A stretch of DNA of 64,000 bases, from assembly GCF_900102905.1 (NCBI RefSeq), contig NZ_FNFV01000003.1, positions 1-64,000 on the forward strand, written 5' to 3'. The stretch comes from Meinhardsimonia xiamenensis. GTDB lineage: Bacteria > Pseudomonadota > Alphaproteobacteria > Rhodobacterales > Rhodobacteraceae. This document shows, piece after piece, positions 18,926-27,765 of the stretch; position 1 is the first letter of the stretch; each line of letters begins with the position of its first letter. Under the pieces are notes generated by a model. The model saw only the letters and a list, made by a program, of their open reading frames with translations. It was not told the DNA's origin and searched no databases. The position numbers and the translations under genes were made by a program.

Positions 18926-19957
18926 ATGCGTGGTGAGGCCGTCTATTACTGCGGCAACCGGAGCCTTCGGATCGAGGCGGTGACCGTTCAGCCGCCAGGG
19001 CCAGACGAGGTTCAGATCAGCGTCGGATTCTGCGGCATCTGCGGCACAGACCTGCTCATCTACAGGGGGCGGATGGACGAGCGGGTCGGCAAGCGGCGGA
19101 TCATCGGCCATGAGATGTCCGGTCGCATCGCGGCACTCGGGGAGCGCGTCGAGGGCATGGCGGTCGGCGCGCCGGTGGTCGTGCGTCCGCTCGCGCCGTG
19201 CGGGCAATGTCACCCCTGCCGCACGGGAAAGAATCGGCTTTGCCACAGCCTCAAGGTCTTCGGCGTCGATCTCGAGGGCTCCATGCAGCAGCTGTGGAAT
19301 GTGCCGGCGCGGGCGGTGCACAGATTGCCCGACGGCCTCGCCCTGGCGCATGCGGCTCTCGTGGAGCCGCTGGCGGTTGCCGTCCGCGACGTGCGCCGCG
19401 CGCGCGTGGCGCCGGGCGAGGACGTGCTGGTTATCGGCGGCGGGCCCATCGGCCTCCTTGTCGCTCTGGTTGCGCGCAAGGCGGGCGGAGCGGTGACTGT
19501 TTCCGAGGTCAATCCGCATCGTGCGCAACTTGCCGAGGAACTCGGCTTTCGCGTTATCAACCCGCGCCGGGCAAACCTTGCCGCCGAGGTCGCCGGCGCG
19601 ACGCATGGCAAGGGGGCTGATGTGGTCTTCGAGGCATCGGGCAACCAGGCGGGTCTTGATGCCATGACGGAGGCAGCCGCGGTGAACGGGCGCATCTGCA
19701 TCGTCGGAATGCATCTCGACAGCCCCAGACTCGATCTGCACCGCGTCATCATGCGCGAACTCGAGATCATCGGTTCACGGGCCTACGAAGCGGAGGATTT
19801 CGAACGGGCGATCGAGCTCTTGCGTGAAGGGATCGCCGCCGAACGGATCATCACCGAGATGCGGCGGCTCGGCGATGTCGGTGAAGCGTTCCGGGATCTG
19901 TGCGAGAACCCGGCCTCGATCAAGACGCTGATCGTGGTGAATGGCGCCTCCACCTGA
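18926..19957 (+). CDS. Zinc-dependent alcohol/polyol dehydrogenase (MDR family)
   Basis: The 343-residue MDR enzyme shows the catalytic zinc site CGICGTDLLIYRG and IIGHEMSG, the four structural-zinc cysteines in CGQCHPCRTGKNRLC, and a Rossmann motif VIGGGPIGLLVAL. It resembles L-idonate, sorbitol or threonine dehydrogenases. Being cotranscribed with the acid-sugar dehydratase, it probably oxidises a hydroxyl group of the same sugar acid or supplies its substrate. Confidence 0.85.
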   Translation: MRGEAVYYCGNRSLRIEAVTVQPPGPDEVQISVGFCGICGTDLLIYRGRMDERVGKRRIIGHEMSGRIAALGERVEGMAVGAPVVVRPLAPCGQCHPCRTGKNRLCHSLKVFGVDLEGSMQQLWNVPARAVHRLPDGLALAHAALVEPLAVAVRDVRRARVAPGEDVLVIGGGPIGLLVALVARKAGGAVTVSEVNPHRAQLAEELGFRVINPRRANLAAEVAGATHGKGADVVFEASGNQAGLDAMTEAAAVNGRICIVGMHLDSPRLDLHRVIMRELEIIGSRAYEAEDFERAIELLREGIAAERIITEMRRLGDVGEAFRDLCENPASIKTLIVVNGAST

Positions 19958-20025
19958 CGGGGCGTGCCGCCTCCATCGCCAGGGGCGATCGGCGCCAGGG
20001 CCGACCGGTGGGCAGATGGTGGCCG

Positions 20026-21006
20026 CTAGTCGCGCGCGCGCAATGCCTCGGGGTTGATCACGTTGAGGGGGCGGCCCTCGGCAAAGGCGTTGATCTGGTC
20101 ATAGACGTCGGAAAACTGGCGGTCGAGCTCGTCCTCGGTGACAAAGCCGATGTGGGGCGTTGCGATCACGCGGGGGTGAGAGAGCACCGGGTCGCCGGGG
20201 TCGGTGAGCGGCTCGACATCGAACACATCGAGCGCGATCCGTCCCGGCCGGCCGGCCTCGAGCGCGGCCAGAAGCGCGCCGGGAGCGACGAGCCCCGCGC
20301 GCGAGGTGTTCACGAGGGTAGCAGAGGGTTTCATGCGCAGAAGGTCGTCGGCCGTCACCACTCCGCGGGTTGAGGGCACGAGCCGCAGGTGCAGCGAGAG
20401 AAAGTCGCTTGTCTCGAACAGGGCTTCGCGGCTCGGCGCGGCCTCGAACCCCTCGGACCGCGCGCGCGCGCGGCCCTCCTCGCTGCCCCAGATCTGCACG
20501 CGCATGTCGAAGGCGCGGCCGTATTGCGCCACGCGCCGCCCGAGCCGCCCGAAGCCCCAGATGCCCAGTGTGCGCCCCTCAAGCGACTGGCCCACGCCTG
20601 CCTGCCAGCGACCGGCCTTGCAGCTGGCCATCTGCTCGGGCAGGCCGCGCGCGGCTGCAAGGATCAGGGCGAAGCTCAGCTCGGCGGCCGCCACCGAGGG
20701 GCGCCCTGCGCTGGTGTCGGAGGCAAAGGCGATGCCATGGCGGGTGCAGGCCTCGACATCGACATGCGGGTAGGCGCCGCGCATCGAGATGAGCCTGAGC
20801 TTGGGCAGGCGCGAGACGAGCTCTTCGGTGATGGGCGTGCGCTCGCGGAAGAGGACGAGCGCTTCGGCATCCGCGAGCCTTTCGGCGAGCTTGTCCACGT
20901 CTTCGACATGGTCGGTCCAGACGGTGACATCATGGCCCGCGAGCTTTTCGAAGGAGGGCAGATGCCGCAGCGTGTCGAACCAGTCGTCGAGGATGTGAAC
21001 CTTCAT
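20026..21006 (-). CDS. D-2-hydroxyacid dehydrogenase family protein
   Basis: The 326-residue protein has the NAD-binding GIWGFGRLGRRVAQYGRAFD and the catalytic Arg (NTSRAGLV), Glu (DVFDVEPLTDPGDP) and His (ATPHIGFVTED). It interconverts a 2-oxo acid and a D-2-hydroxy acid. Start MKVHILDDWFD at 21006 is chosen over an upstream ATG. It is the last gene of the five-gene minus-strand tricarboxylate operon, 10 bases after the ThDP enzyme, and may reduce or oxidise a product of that enzyme. Confidence 0.85.
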   Translation of the reverse strand: MKVHILDDWFDTLRHLPSFEKLAGHDVTVWTDHVEDVDKLAERLADAEALVLFRERTPITEELVSRLPKLRLISMRGAYPHVDVEACTRHGIAFASDTSAGRPSVAAAELSFALILAAARGLPEQMASCKAGRWQAGVGQSLEGRTLGIWGFGRLGRRVAQYGRAFDMRVQIWGSEEGRARARSEGFEAAPSREALFETSDFLSLHLRLVPSTRGVVTADDLLRMKPSATLVNTSRAGLVAPGALLAALEAGRPGRIALDVFDVEPLTDPGDPVLSHPRVIATPHIGFVTEDELDRQFSDVYDQINAFAEGRPLNVINPEALRARD

Positions 21007-21016
21007 GCCTTTCTCC

Positions 21017-22672
21017 TCAGGCGCTCTTCGCCGCCGTGCCATGGGCGCGGCGGATCACCGGCGACATGACCCGCTCGGAGATGGCGAGGTCAAGCACCGT
21101 GGGGCGCGGGTTTTCGGCAAAGCGCGCCACATGGGCGGCGATGTCGGCCGCGTTTTCGATCCGCGCGCCCTCCGCCCCGAAGCCGCGGGCAATGGAGGCC
21201 AGATCGGTGCGGCCGAAATGCGCCCCCGCCTCGCCAAGCCCGTGAGCGCGCAGCTTGTGAAACTCCGAGCCGTAGCCGCCGTCATTGAACACCACGATCA
21301 TCACCGGCAGATCGTGGCGCAGGATGGTCTCGAGCTCCTGCACATGCATCAAGAGAGAGCCGTCGCCGTCGAACAGCACCACCGGCGCGCCGGGCCGGGC
21401 CACGGCCACGCCGATGGCAAAGGAGATGCCGTTGCCGATGGCGCCGAACTCGCGGATGGTCAGGAACTCCGCATTGGGCCGCCCGCGCATCTGCGCCGTC
21501 CAGTAGGAGCAGTGGCCCGAGGAATTCACCAGCTGCCAGCCGCGCGGAATGGCGGCATCGAGCGCGGCGACCGCCTCGCGCGGGTCGATGGTGCCGGGTT
21601 CGATCTCGAAGCGGGCGCCGTCGAGGGGCTCGGTGGCGATGCGCCGGGCGAGCGCCGCGCTTCGCCATGGCGTGCCCGCGCGTGGGGGCAGGGCGGCGGC
21701 AAGCGCCTCCGCCCCGAGGCGGGCGTCGGCGCGCAGGTGCATCTGAGCCGCGCGCCGCCCCTGCGAGACGGCGACAGGATCGGTGTCGATCTGCAGCACG
21801 CGCGCCTTCGGCCAGAGCTTTCCGCCCGCGGCATTGTGCCAGGCGAGCGAGCAGCCGACGGCGATGACGAGATCGGCCTCGGCGAAACATTCGCGCGCGA
21901 TGTCGGAGGAAAACCCGCCCGCAACACCGAGGTTGAAGGGGTCGTCATGGAAGATGCCGCGCGCGGGCAGCGTCTCGGCCAGAAGCCCGCCCGTGGCCTC
22001 GGCGAGTGCCTTGCAGGCCTCCGCGGCGCCCGCCTCCACCGCCCCGAGCCCGGCCATGACCACCACCCGGCGTGCCTCTGCCACCGCCGCCGCGGCGCGG
22101 GCCACATCGTCGGGGTTCGGGGGCATCGGCGCGGGGCGCGGGAGAATGGCGTGCGACGGCTCGGGCAGGCGCGCATCGCCTTCCCACGCGGCCTCCTGCA
22201 AGTCGAAGGGAATGCCGACCACCACCGGCCGGCGCTCGCGGCGTGCCTGCAGGAAGGCGTCGCGAACGCCTTGCGGGATGCGCGCGGGCGTGTGCAGCGG
22301 CACATAGGCGGCGCCGGTTGCGGTGACGAAGGGCGCCTGATCGATGGCCTGATTGTACCAGGCAGACTTGAGCGGCGCCTCCCCGGCCACAACCACCATC
22401 GGCAGGCGCGCGCGCACCGCCGCGGGAAGCGCCGTCATCAGCTGGGTGAGACCCGGGCCGCAGGTGACGGTGACAAGCCCCGGCTCACCCGTCTTGCGCG
22501 CATGGGCCATCGCGGCCGCGGCGGCGCAGTGCTCATGGCGGACGTAAACCATGCGCACGCCCGCCTCGCCCAGACGCTGGGCGAAGGCCATGTTGGCATC
22601 GCCAAGCAGCGCAAAACAGGCGCCCGGCTTCTCGGCGGCCACCACCCAGGCAAGCTGGTCGTAGACCTTCAT
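21017..22672 (-). CDS. ThDP-dependent enzyme of the acetolactate synthase/2-oxoacid decarboxylase family
   Basis: The 551-residue product has the N-terminal pyrimidine domain with the activating Glu in VYVRHEHCAAAAAMAHA, a central domain, and the C-terminal ThDP motif GDGSLLMHVQELETILRHD...NDGG. It is not linked to an ilvH-like regulatory subunit, so classical acetolactate synthesis is unlikely. It overlaps the upstream PrpF-like gene by ATGA. The context suggests decarboxylation or carboligation of a 2-oxo acid derived from a tricarboxylate. Substrate unknown. Confidence 0.83.
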   Translation of the reverse strand: MKVYDQLAWVVAAEKPGACFALLGDANMAFAQRLGEAGVRMVYVRHEHCAAAAAMAHARKTGEPGLVTVTCGPGLTQLMTALPAAVRARLPMVVVAGEAPLKSAWYNQAIDQAPFVTATGAAYVPLHTPARIPQGVRDAFLQARRERRPVVVGIPFDLQEAAWEGDARLPEPSHAILPRPAPMPPNPDDVARAAAAVAEARRVVVMAGLGAVEAGAAEACKALAEATGGLLAETLPARGIFHDDPFNLGVAGGFSSDIARECFAEADLVIAVGCSLAWHNAAGGKLWPKARVLQIDTDPVAVSQGRRAAQMHLRADARLGAEALAAALPPRAGTPWRSAALARRIATEPLDGARFEIEPGTIDPREAVAALDAAIPRGWQLVNSSGHCSYWTAQMRGRPNAEFLTIREFGAIGNGISFAIGVAVARPGAPVVLFDGDGSLLMHVQELETILRHDLPVMIVVFNDGGYGSEFHKLRAHGLGEAGAHFGRTDLASIARGFGAEGARIENAADIAAHVARFAENPRPTVLDLAISERVMSPVIRRAHGTAAKSA

Positions 22673-23769
22673 CGTTGCGCGCTCCCCTGCCAGAGCTGGG
22701 CCGGAACCATCGCCTCGCCGCGGGCGATGAGCCGGGCGGTGCGGGTGAGGCCCGCGGAGAGGAAGCGGAAGCCATCGGGGCCGTTCTCGTAGCGCACCCT
22801 TACTTCCATCACGCCCATGGGATGTTCGATGAGCACGCGCGCGGGCGAGGGGCCTGCCTCGCGCACCAGCCCCTCGGCCACCGTGCCGGGGCGGAGCGCG
22901 CAGGCGGCAAGGCACTGCGCGCCCGTGACCGCAAGCGTCGGGTGCGTGCTCCACGGCATGAAGTAGCGCGCGGCGAAGTGACCCTCGCCCGCTGGCGGGG
23001 CGATCAGGCCGATCTTCGGCACCACGCTCTGCGCCACGTCGCCAAGCCCCATGCGCCGGCCTGCCTCGAGCCTCAGCCGCTCCATCCGCTCGAAGAGCGC
23101 GCGGTTCTCCTCCAGCGCTTCGCGGCTCTCGTGGCCGGTGAGGCCGAAATCGGTGGCGCGGGCGATCATCATCGGCATCGCCACATCGACGAGGCTCACC
23201 TCCACCCCGTCGATTTCCTCCCGTGGCTGGCCGGTGGGCAGCATGGCGCCGGTGCGCGAGCCGACCACATCGAGAAAGTCGAGCGCCACGGGTGCGGCGG
23301 TGCCGGGCACGCCGTCGATGGCGAAATCGCCCGCGTATTCCACCGCGCCGCCGGGGGTCTGCACCTGCGCCTCGACCAGCGCGCCGGTGTTCACGGCACG
23401 GATGCGCACCGGCGTCACGCCGTCACGCGCCTTCACGAGCCCCATCTCGATCGCCGCCGGCCCGACGCCCACGAGGATGTTGCCGCAGGTGGGCTTGAAA
23501 TCCACCAGCCGCTCCTCGACCGCAACCTGCGCGAAGAAGTAGTCGACATCGGCCGCGGGATCGTCCGAGGGCGAGAGCATCGCCACCTTGGTTGTCACGG
23601 CGTTGCCGCCGCCCAGCCCGTCGATGTTGAGCGGATGGCCCGCGCCGACCACGGCCATCAGCACCTCGGCAAGCGCGCCCTCGTCCTCGGGCAGGTCGGC
23701 GCGGCGGAAGTAGGGGCCACGGGACGTGCCGCCGCGCATGAACAGAAAGGGGATGGAGTGTTGGGACAT
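22669..23769 (-). CDS. PrpF-family isomerase (4-oxalomesaconate tautomerase / aconitate isomerase-like)
   Basis: The 366-residue protein opens MSQHSIPFLFMRGGTSRGPYF, the signature of PrpF and GalD proteins (diaminopimelate epimerase fold), and contains CGNILVGVGP and SVVPKIGLI. Family members shift double bonds or cis/trans geometry in tricarboxylates such as 2-methylaconitate and 4-oxalomesaconate. Start ATG 23769 is fixed by this motif and lies 6 bases after the permease stop. Next to a tricarboxylate transporter, aconitate- or oxalomesaconate-type isomerisation is likely. Confidence 0.85.
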   Translation of the reverse strand: MSQHSIPFLFMRGGTSRGPYFRRADLPEDEGALAEVLMAVVGAGHPLNIDGLGGGNAVTTKVAMLSPSDDPAADVDYFFAQVAVEERLVDFKPTCGNILVGVGPAAIEMGLVKARDGVTPVRIRAVNTGALVEAQVQTPGGAVEYAGDFAIDGVPGTAAPVALDFLDVVGSRTGAMLPTGQPREEIDGVEVSLVDVAMPMMIARATDFGLTGHESREALEENRALFERMERLRLEAGRRMGLGDVAQSVVPKIGLIAPPAGEGHFAARYFMPWSTHPTLAVTGAQCLAACALRPGTVAEGLVREAGPSPARVLIEHPMGVMEVRVRYENGPDGFRFLSAGLTRTARLIARGEAMVPAQLWQGSAQR

Positions 23770-23774
23770 GTCGG

Positions 23775-25790
23775 TTACCTCAAGGGCCAGGGCAGGCGCA
23801 CGAACTCCTGCAGGAGACCGGGCGGGAAGTCGCGGTTGAGAACCCAGGCGAGGAAGCACATGAAGACGATCCCGGCCGCGGCATAAGCCACGCTCTTCGC
23901 CCAGGAGAGCCCCGCCCGGTAGCGCATGAAGCTCACCAGAAACACCGCAAGCGCCAGGATGAAGCCGACAAGCGCAGTGAGGGCGAGGAGAAAGCCGAAC
24001 CAGGCAAGCGTGCTCCACAGCCCGTGCGGGGCCTCGGCATCCTCGCCGCCGGCCTCGCGGTCGGCGAAGATCACGTCACCCTCGGGGGCAAGCCACATGC
24101 GCAGGAGAAGGGCGGCGGTGGCGAGAATGCCCACCGTGGCCACCGTGAGCGGGAAGATCTTGTCCGAGACAAGATCGATCGAGGCCGCGTCGATCCAGGC
24201 CACGAGCATGTAGGCAAGCGCAAGCCCGGCAAAGATCATCGGAGCGCGGCGCCCGCCGGAAGGCACGCTTCCCTCGGACTGGATCATCCGCGCCTGCCGG
24301 ATGCCGAGGATGACCGAGACCACGGTGAGTGCGAGGATCACCAGCACGATCGGCGAAGCGACGTATTCAAGCCCCGTCTCCAGCCCCTTTCGGAACTTGA
24401 AGTTCGCGATCTGCCAGAGGTTGTTTGCGTAGTTCTCGGCTTGGTCCGACAGCACGAAGCCGATCAGGAAGGCCGGGCGCGACCAGTCGAAACGGCGCAG
24501 GAAGATGCCGACAAGCCCGATGGCGAAGAGCGCCACCAGATCGCCCAGCGATTGCTGCGACTGGAAGGCGGCAAAGGCGATCAGCATGAAAAGGAAGGGC
24601 GCGAGAAGCGCGAAGCGAATGGTGGTGAGCCGCGCGATGGGCGTGGCGAGCGCGATGCACAGGCCCGCGCCCACGACATTGGCCAGCGCCAGCGACCAGA
24701 CCACCGTGTAGGTGATGTCGAGGTTGTTCTGGATGAGCTGCGGCCCCGCGTCGAAGCCCATGAGCCCGAGCCCACCCAGAAACACCGCCATCGAGCCCGA
24801 GCCGGGGATGCCGAAGATGAGCGTTGGCACCAGCCCGCCGCCCTCCTTGGCGTTGTTGGAGCTTTCCGGCCCGATCACGCCGCGCACGTCGCCCGAGCCG
24901 AAGCGCTCCTTGTTGCGGCTCGTCTGCACGGTGTGGCCATAGGCGATCCAGTCCACCACCGAGCCGCCCAGGCCGGGGATGACGCCCACGATCACCCCGA
25001 TCACGGCGCAGCGCATCGACAGCCACTTGTTGGCCCACCAGTCGCGGATGCCCTGCAGCCACCCCGCGCCGAGCTGCGCCTCGCGCGCAATCGCCTTGTC
25101 CTGGCGTAGGAGGCTCACGATTTCGGGCACGGCGAAGATTCCAAGCCCGACGATCACGAGCTTCAGCCCATCGGTGAGATAGGGGATGTCGTAGGTGGCC
25201 ATGCGCAGGCTGCCGCCGGCGCCGGCCTCGCCGATGGTGCCGACGAGCAGCCCGAGGCAGGCCGCCGCCAGCCCCTTGAGCGCCACGCGGCCCGCAAGGA
25301 TCGCCACCATGGACAGGCCGAGCACGGTAATGGCGAGCATCTCCGGCGTTCCGAACGCCAGAACCAGCGGCCGGGCGACGAGAATGAAGAAGGTCAGCAC
25401 CGTGGCTCCGAAGAGCCCCCCGAAGAGCGAGGATATGAATGCCGCCGACAGCGCACGCGCGGCATGGCCCTTCCGCGCCATCGGGAAGCCGTCGAGCACG
25501 GTCGCCTGGCTTGCCGAGGAGCCGGGAATGCCCATCAGCACGCTGGCGAAGGTGTCCGAGGTCGGTACCACCGCCACGAGCCCGACCATCAGCGCCATGC
25601 CCGAGACGGGATCGAGCCCGAACATGAAGGGCAGCACGAGGCTCAGCCCCGCGATCCCGCCGAGGCCGGGGAAGACACCCACCGAAAGGCCCAGCAGCAC
25701 GCCAAGCACGAGGAACATGATCTGCTGGGGCTGCAGGATCAGCGCAAAGGCCTGCTCCAGCGCCGGAAGCGCGGTTGCCAGAAGGTCCAT
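23775..25790 (-). CDS. Fused TctA-TctB permease of a tripartite tricarboxylate transporter
   Basis: The 671-residue membrane protein combines the large TctA permease (about 1-500, with the repeated GLSVGVFPGLGGIAGL and GVIVGVIPGLGGSVVDW re-entrant motifs and IPGSSASQATVLDGFP) with a small four-helix TctB-like domain (about 515-665). TctA and TctB are usually separate. It works with the periplasmic TctC encoded upstream to import a carboxylic acid by cation symport. A strong hairpin separates it from tctC. Confidence 0.88.
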   Translation of the reverse strand: MDLLATALPALEQAFALILQPQQIMFLVLGVLLGLSVGVFPGLGGIAGLSLVLPFMFGLDPVSGMALMVGLVAVVPTSDTFASVLMGIPGSSASQATVLDGFPMARKGHAARALSAAFISSLFGGLFGATVLTFFILVARPLVLAFGTPEMLAITVLGLSMVAILAGRVALKGLAAACLGLLVGTIGEAGAGGSLRMATYDIPYLTDGLKLVIVGLGIFAVPEIVSLLRQDKAIAREAQLGAGWLQGIRDWWANKWLSMRCAVIGVIVGVIPGLGGSVVDWIAYGHTVQTSRNKERFGSGDVRGVIGPESSNNAKEGGGLVPTLIFGIPGSGSMAVFLGGLGLMGFDAGPQLIQNNLDITYTVVWSLALANVVGAGLCIALATPIARLTTIRFALLAPFLFMLIAFAAFQSQQSLGDLVALFAIGLVGIFLRRFDWSRPAFLIGFVLSDQAENYANNLWQIANFKFRKGLETGLEYVASPIVLVILALTVVSVILGIRQARMIQSEGSVPSGGRRAPMIFAGLALAYMLVAWIDAASIDLVSDKIFPLTVATVGILATAALLLRMWLAPEGDVIFADREAGGEDAEAPHGLWSTLAWFGFLLALTALVGFILALAVFLVSFMRYRAGLSWAKSVAYAAAGIVFMCFLAWVLNRDFPPGLLQEFVRLPWPLR

Positions 25791-25811
25791 GATTTCGCTC
25801 TCCAGGAACAG

Positions 25812-25837
25812 GCCCCCGCGGGCATCCCCGCGGGGGC
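25812..25837 (-). terminator. Attenuating hairpin between tctC and tctAB
   Basis: Perfect 11-bp arms GCCCCCGCGGG (25812-25822) and CCCGCGGGGGC (25827-25837) enclose a 4-base loop in the 55-base gap. There is no U-run. Such hairpins behind binding-protein genes typically protect the upstream mRNA or partly stop transcription, so that binding protein is made in excess over permease. Confidence 0.65.
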
Positions 25838-25845
25838 GGCGGCGA

Positions 25846-26943
25846 TCACTCGAGCGTCACGCCGTAGTCTTCCTTCAGCCAGTTGATGACGAAGGCCTTG
25901 GCCGAGGGCGGCACGGAGGTGGCCAGTTCAAGCGCCTTGCGCGCCGCGGCGCCGGTCATCTGGGGATATTTCCCGAGCTGCGGTTCCGACATCTCGGCGA
26001 AGTCGGGGCGCGAGATGATCTTGTTGAAGGCGTTGGTGTAGGTGTCGATTGCCTCCTGCGTCGCGCCCCTGGGCAGGAACACCATCTTCTGGGCTGGGAA
26101 GCCGGCGATGAAGAAGGCCTTCCACGCCTCCCAGGCGTCGCCTTCGGTCGAGCAGGCAGGGGTCGCCTCGCAGACCTCCTTGAAGGTGGGGATGTCCGGG
26201 AAGGTCGGGTCGCGGACGATGTTGCCGTTATCGTCGAGCGCGCCCCAGGTCATCCACGGCACCGCCTGGCCGTTTTCGACGAGCGGCACGACGTTGGCGA
26301 GATAGGCGGAGGTTGTCTGGTAGTCGACGTTGGCCTCGCCGCGCTCGAACATCAGCCGCCCGTCGCCGCGGCCCTTGATGCCGAACACCGGCTCGACGTT
26401 GAGCCCGAGCATCTTCCAGGCCAGAAGCGGCACGAGATCAAGGCGCGTCGCTCCCTGGCTGCCCCAGATGAAGTCGGTGTCCTGAAGGCCGGAGGCATCG
26501 AGTCCGTCAAGCTTGGCGGCAAGGTCCGGCGGCAGGTAGGCCACGCCGCCGGTGCCCGAGGCGAGCACCACATGCCAGTCCTTGTATTCGTACCTTACCC
26601 GCGGATCGCCCAGCAGATAGGGAAACTGCGTCGACCCCGAGGAGCCGAAGATCAGCGCGCCCTGGGTGTCTTCGTAGGTCTGCTCCTGAAACCAGTTGGC
26701 GCCCTTGGTCGAGCCCGCGCCGGGCATGTATTTCACCACCACCGTGGGCTGGCCGGGCAGCGCCTCTGAAAGGAGCGGCGCGTAGAAGTTGGCCCATTTC
26801 GCCGAGCCGCCGGACTCGGAGAACGGAATGACGAATTCAACCGTCTTTCCCGAAAGGTCGAGTTCGGCCGTGGCCGTGCCCGCCATCGCGACTGCCGAGG
26901 TGAGCGCGACCGCGGTGACGGTCGCGAGCTTCTTGAGTGACAT
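25846..26943 (-). CDS. TctC/Bug-type periplasmic tricarboxylate-binding protein
   Basis: The 365-residue protein has a Sec signal peptide (MSLKKLATVTAVALTSAVAM, cleavage after TATA near residue 27) and the Bug-family fold with VEFVIPFSESGGSAKWANF and MPGAGSTKGANW loops that bind a carboxylate through water. GGGAGG precedes ATG 26943; a start 30 bases upstream is less likely. First gene of the minus-strand operon. Compared with typical members it has an insertion around 260-290 with a CEATPACS cysteine pair, probably a disulfide. Confidence 0.88.
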   Translation of the reverse strand: MSLKKLATVTAVALTSAVAMAGTATAELDLSGKTVEFVIPFSESGGSAKWANFYAPLLSEALPGQPTVVVKYMPGAGSTKGANWFQEQTYEDTQGALIFGSSGSTQFPYLLGDPRVRYEYKDWHVVLASGTGGVAYLPPDLAAKLDGLDASGLQDTDFIWGSQGATRLDLVPLLAWKMLGLNVEPVFGIKGRGDGRLMFERGEANVDYQTTSAYLANVVPLVENGQAVPWMTWGALDDNGNIVRDPTFPDIPTFKEVCEATPACSTEGDAWEAWKAFFIAGFPAQKMVFLPRGATQEAIDTYTNAFNKIISRPDFAEMSEPQLGKYPQMTGAAARKALELATSVPPSAKAFVINWLKEDYGVTLE

Positions 26944-26962
26944 CTCTGGTCCTCCCATCTGC

Positions 26963-26981
26963 GCAGGGGCCAATCCCCTGC
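26963..26981 (-). promoter_or_regulatory. Hairpin in the tctC leader
   Basis: Perfect 7-bp arms GCAGGGG (26963-26969) and CCCCTGC (26975-26981) enclose the loop CCAAT, about 20 bases upstream of the tctC start in the 141-base divergent region. It could be an operator dyad or an mRNA structure near the ribosome binding site. Confidence 0.4.
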
Positions 26982-27084
26982 AACTTCAGCGCCGAGGCTC
27001 CTCCACCCCGCCGCTTGATACCCTCCCTCTACGTTGCCAAGCTTGCGTGAGGCTGTCGGCCGGCAATTTGAAAGGGGGGATAGT

Positions 27085-27765
27085 TTGCGTATCGCCATCA
27101 TCGAGGACAACGAGAGCGTCGCCCGCGGCATCGCCTGGCGGCTGCAGGATCGCGGCCATGCCACCGACATCATCCATGACGGCGCGGAGGCGGAGGCGTT
27201 TCTGCGAGATGATGGCAATGATCTCATCATTCTCGACATCAACCTGCCGGGGGTGGACGGTGTCACGCTCCTGCGCGGATTGCGTGCCCGCGGCGACGGG
27301 CGGCCGGTGCTTCTGCTCACGGCACGCGGCGAGACGCCGGACCGGGTTGCAGGGCTTGACGCGGGCGCCGACGACTATCTCGTCAAGCCCTTCGAGATGG
27401 ACGAGCTGGAGGCGCGGGTGCGCGCACTTCTGCGCCGCGCGGAAAGGCCCATTCGCGAGGAGGTGGCGCTGGGCGGGCTCTTGTTCGACCTGGCCGCCCG
27501 AGAGGCGCGAATCGGCGCCGACCGGCTTGACCTGACACGCAGGGAGACGGCGCTTCTCGAGGCGCTCGTCGCCGAGCCGGGGCGGATCATTGCCCGCGAG
27601 CGGCTTCTCGAGCAGCTCTACGGAACCGGGGCCGACGTCGAGGAAAGCGCCATCGAGGTGCATGTCTCGCGTCTGCGCCGAAAGATCGCTCCGGCAGGGC
27701 TCGTGATCCGCGCCCACCGCGGCCTTGGCTACGAGCTCAGAGAAGCCGAGAGCCGCACGGCATGA
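27085..27765 (+). CDS. TctD-like response regulator (OmpR/PhoB type)
   Basis: The 226-residue protein has a receiver domain (IEDNE acidic pocket, phospho-acceptor D51 in ILDINLPGVDG, K101 in YLVKPFE) and a winged-helix output domain with the recognition segment VEVHVSRLRRKI. A TTG start at 27085 is chosen because it follows AAAGGGGGG and starts exactly at RIAIIEDNE. It overlaps the kinase gene by ATGA and diverges from tctC, so it most likely controls the transporter operon in response to the imported acid. Confidence 0.88.
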   Translation: MRIAIIEDNESVARGIAWRLQDRGHATDIIHDGAEAEAFLRDDGNDLIILDINLPGVDGVTLLRGLRARGDGRPVLLLTARGETPDRVAGLDAGADDYLVKPFEMDELEARVRALLRRAERPIREEVALGGLLFDLAAREARIGADRLDLTRRETALLEALVAEPGRIIARERLLEQLYGTGADVEESAIEVHVSRLRRKIAPAGLVIRAHRGLGYELREAESRTA

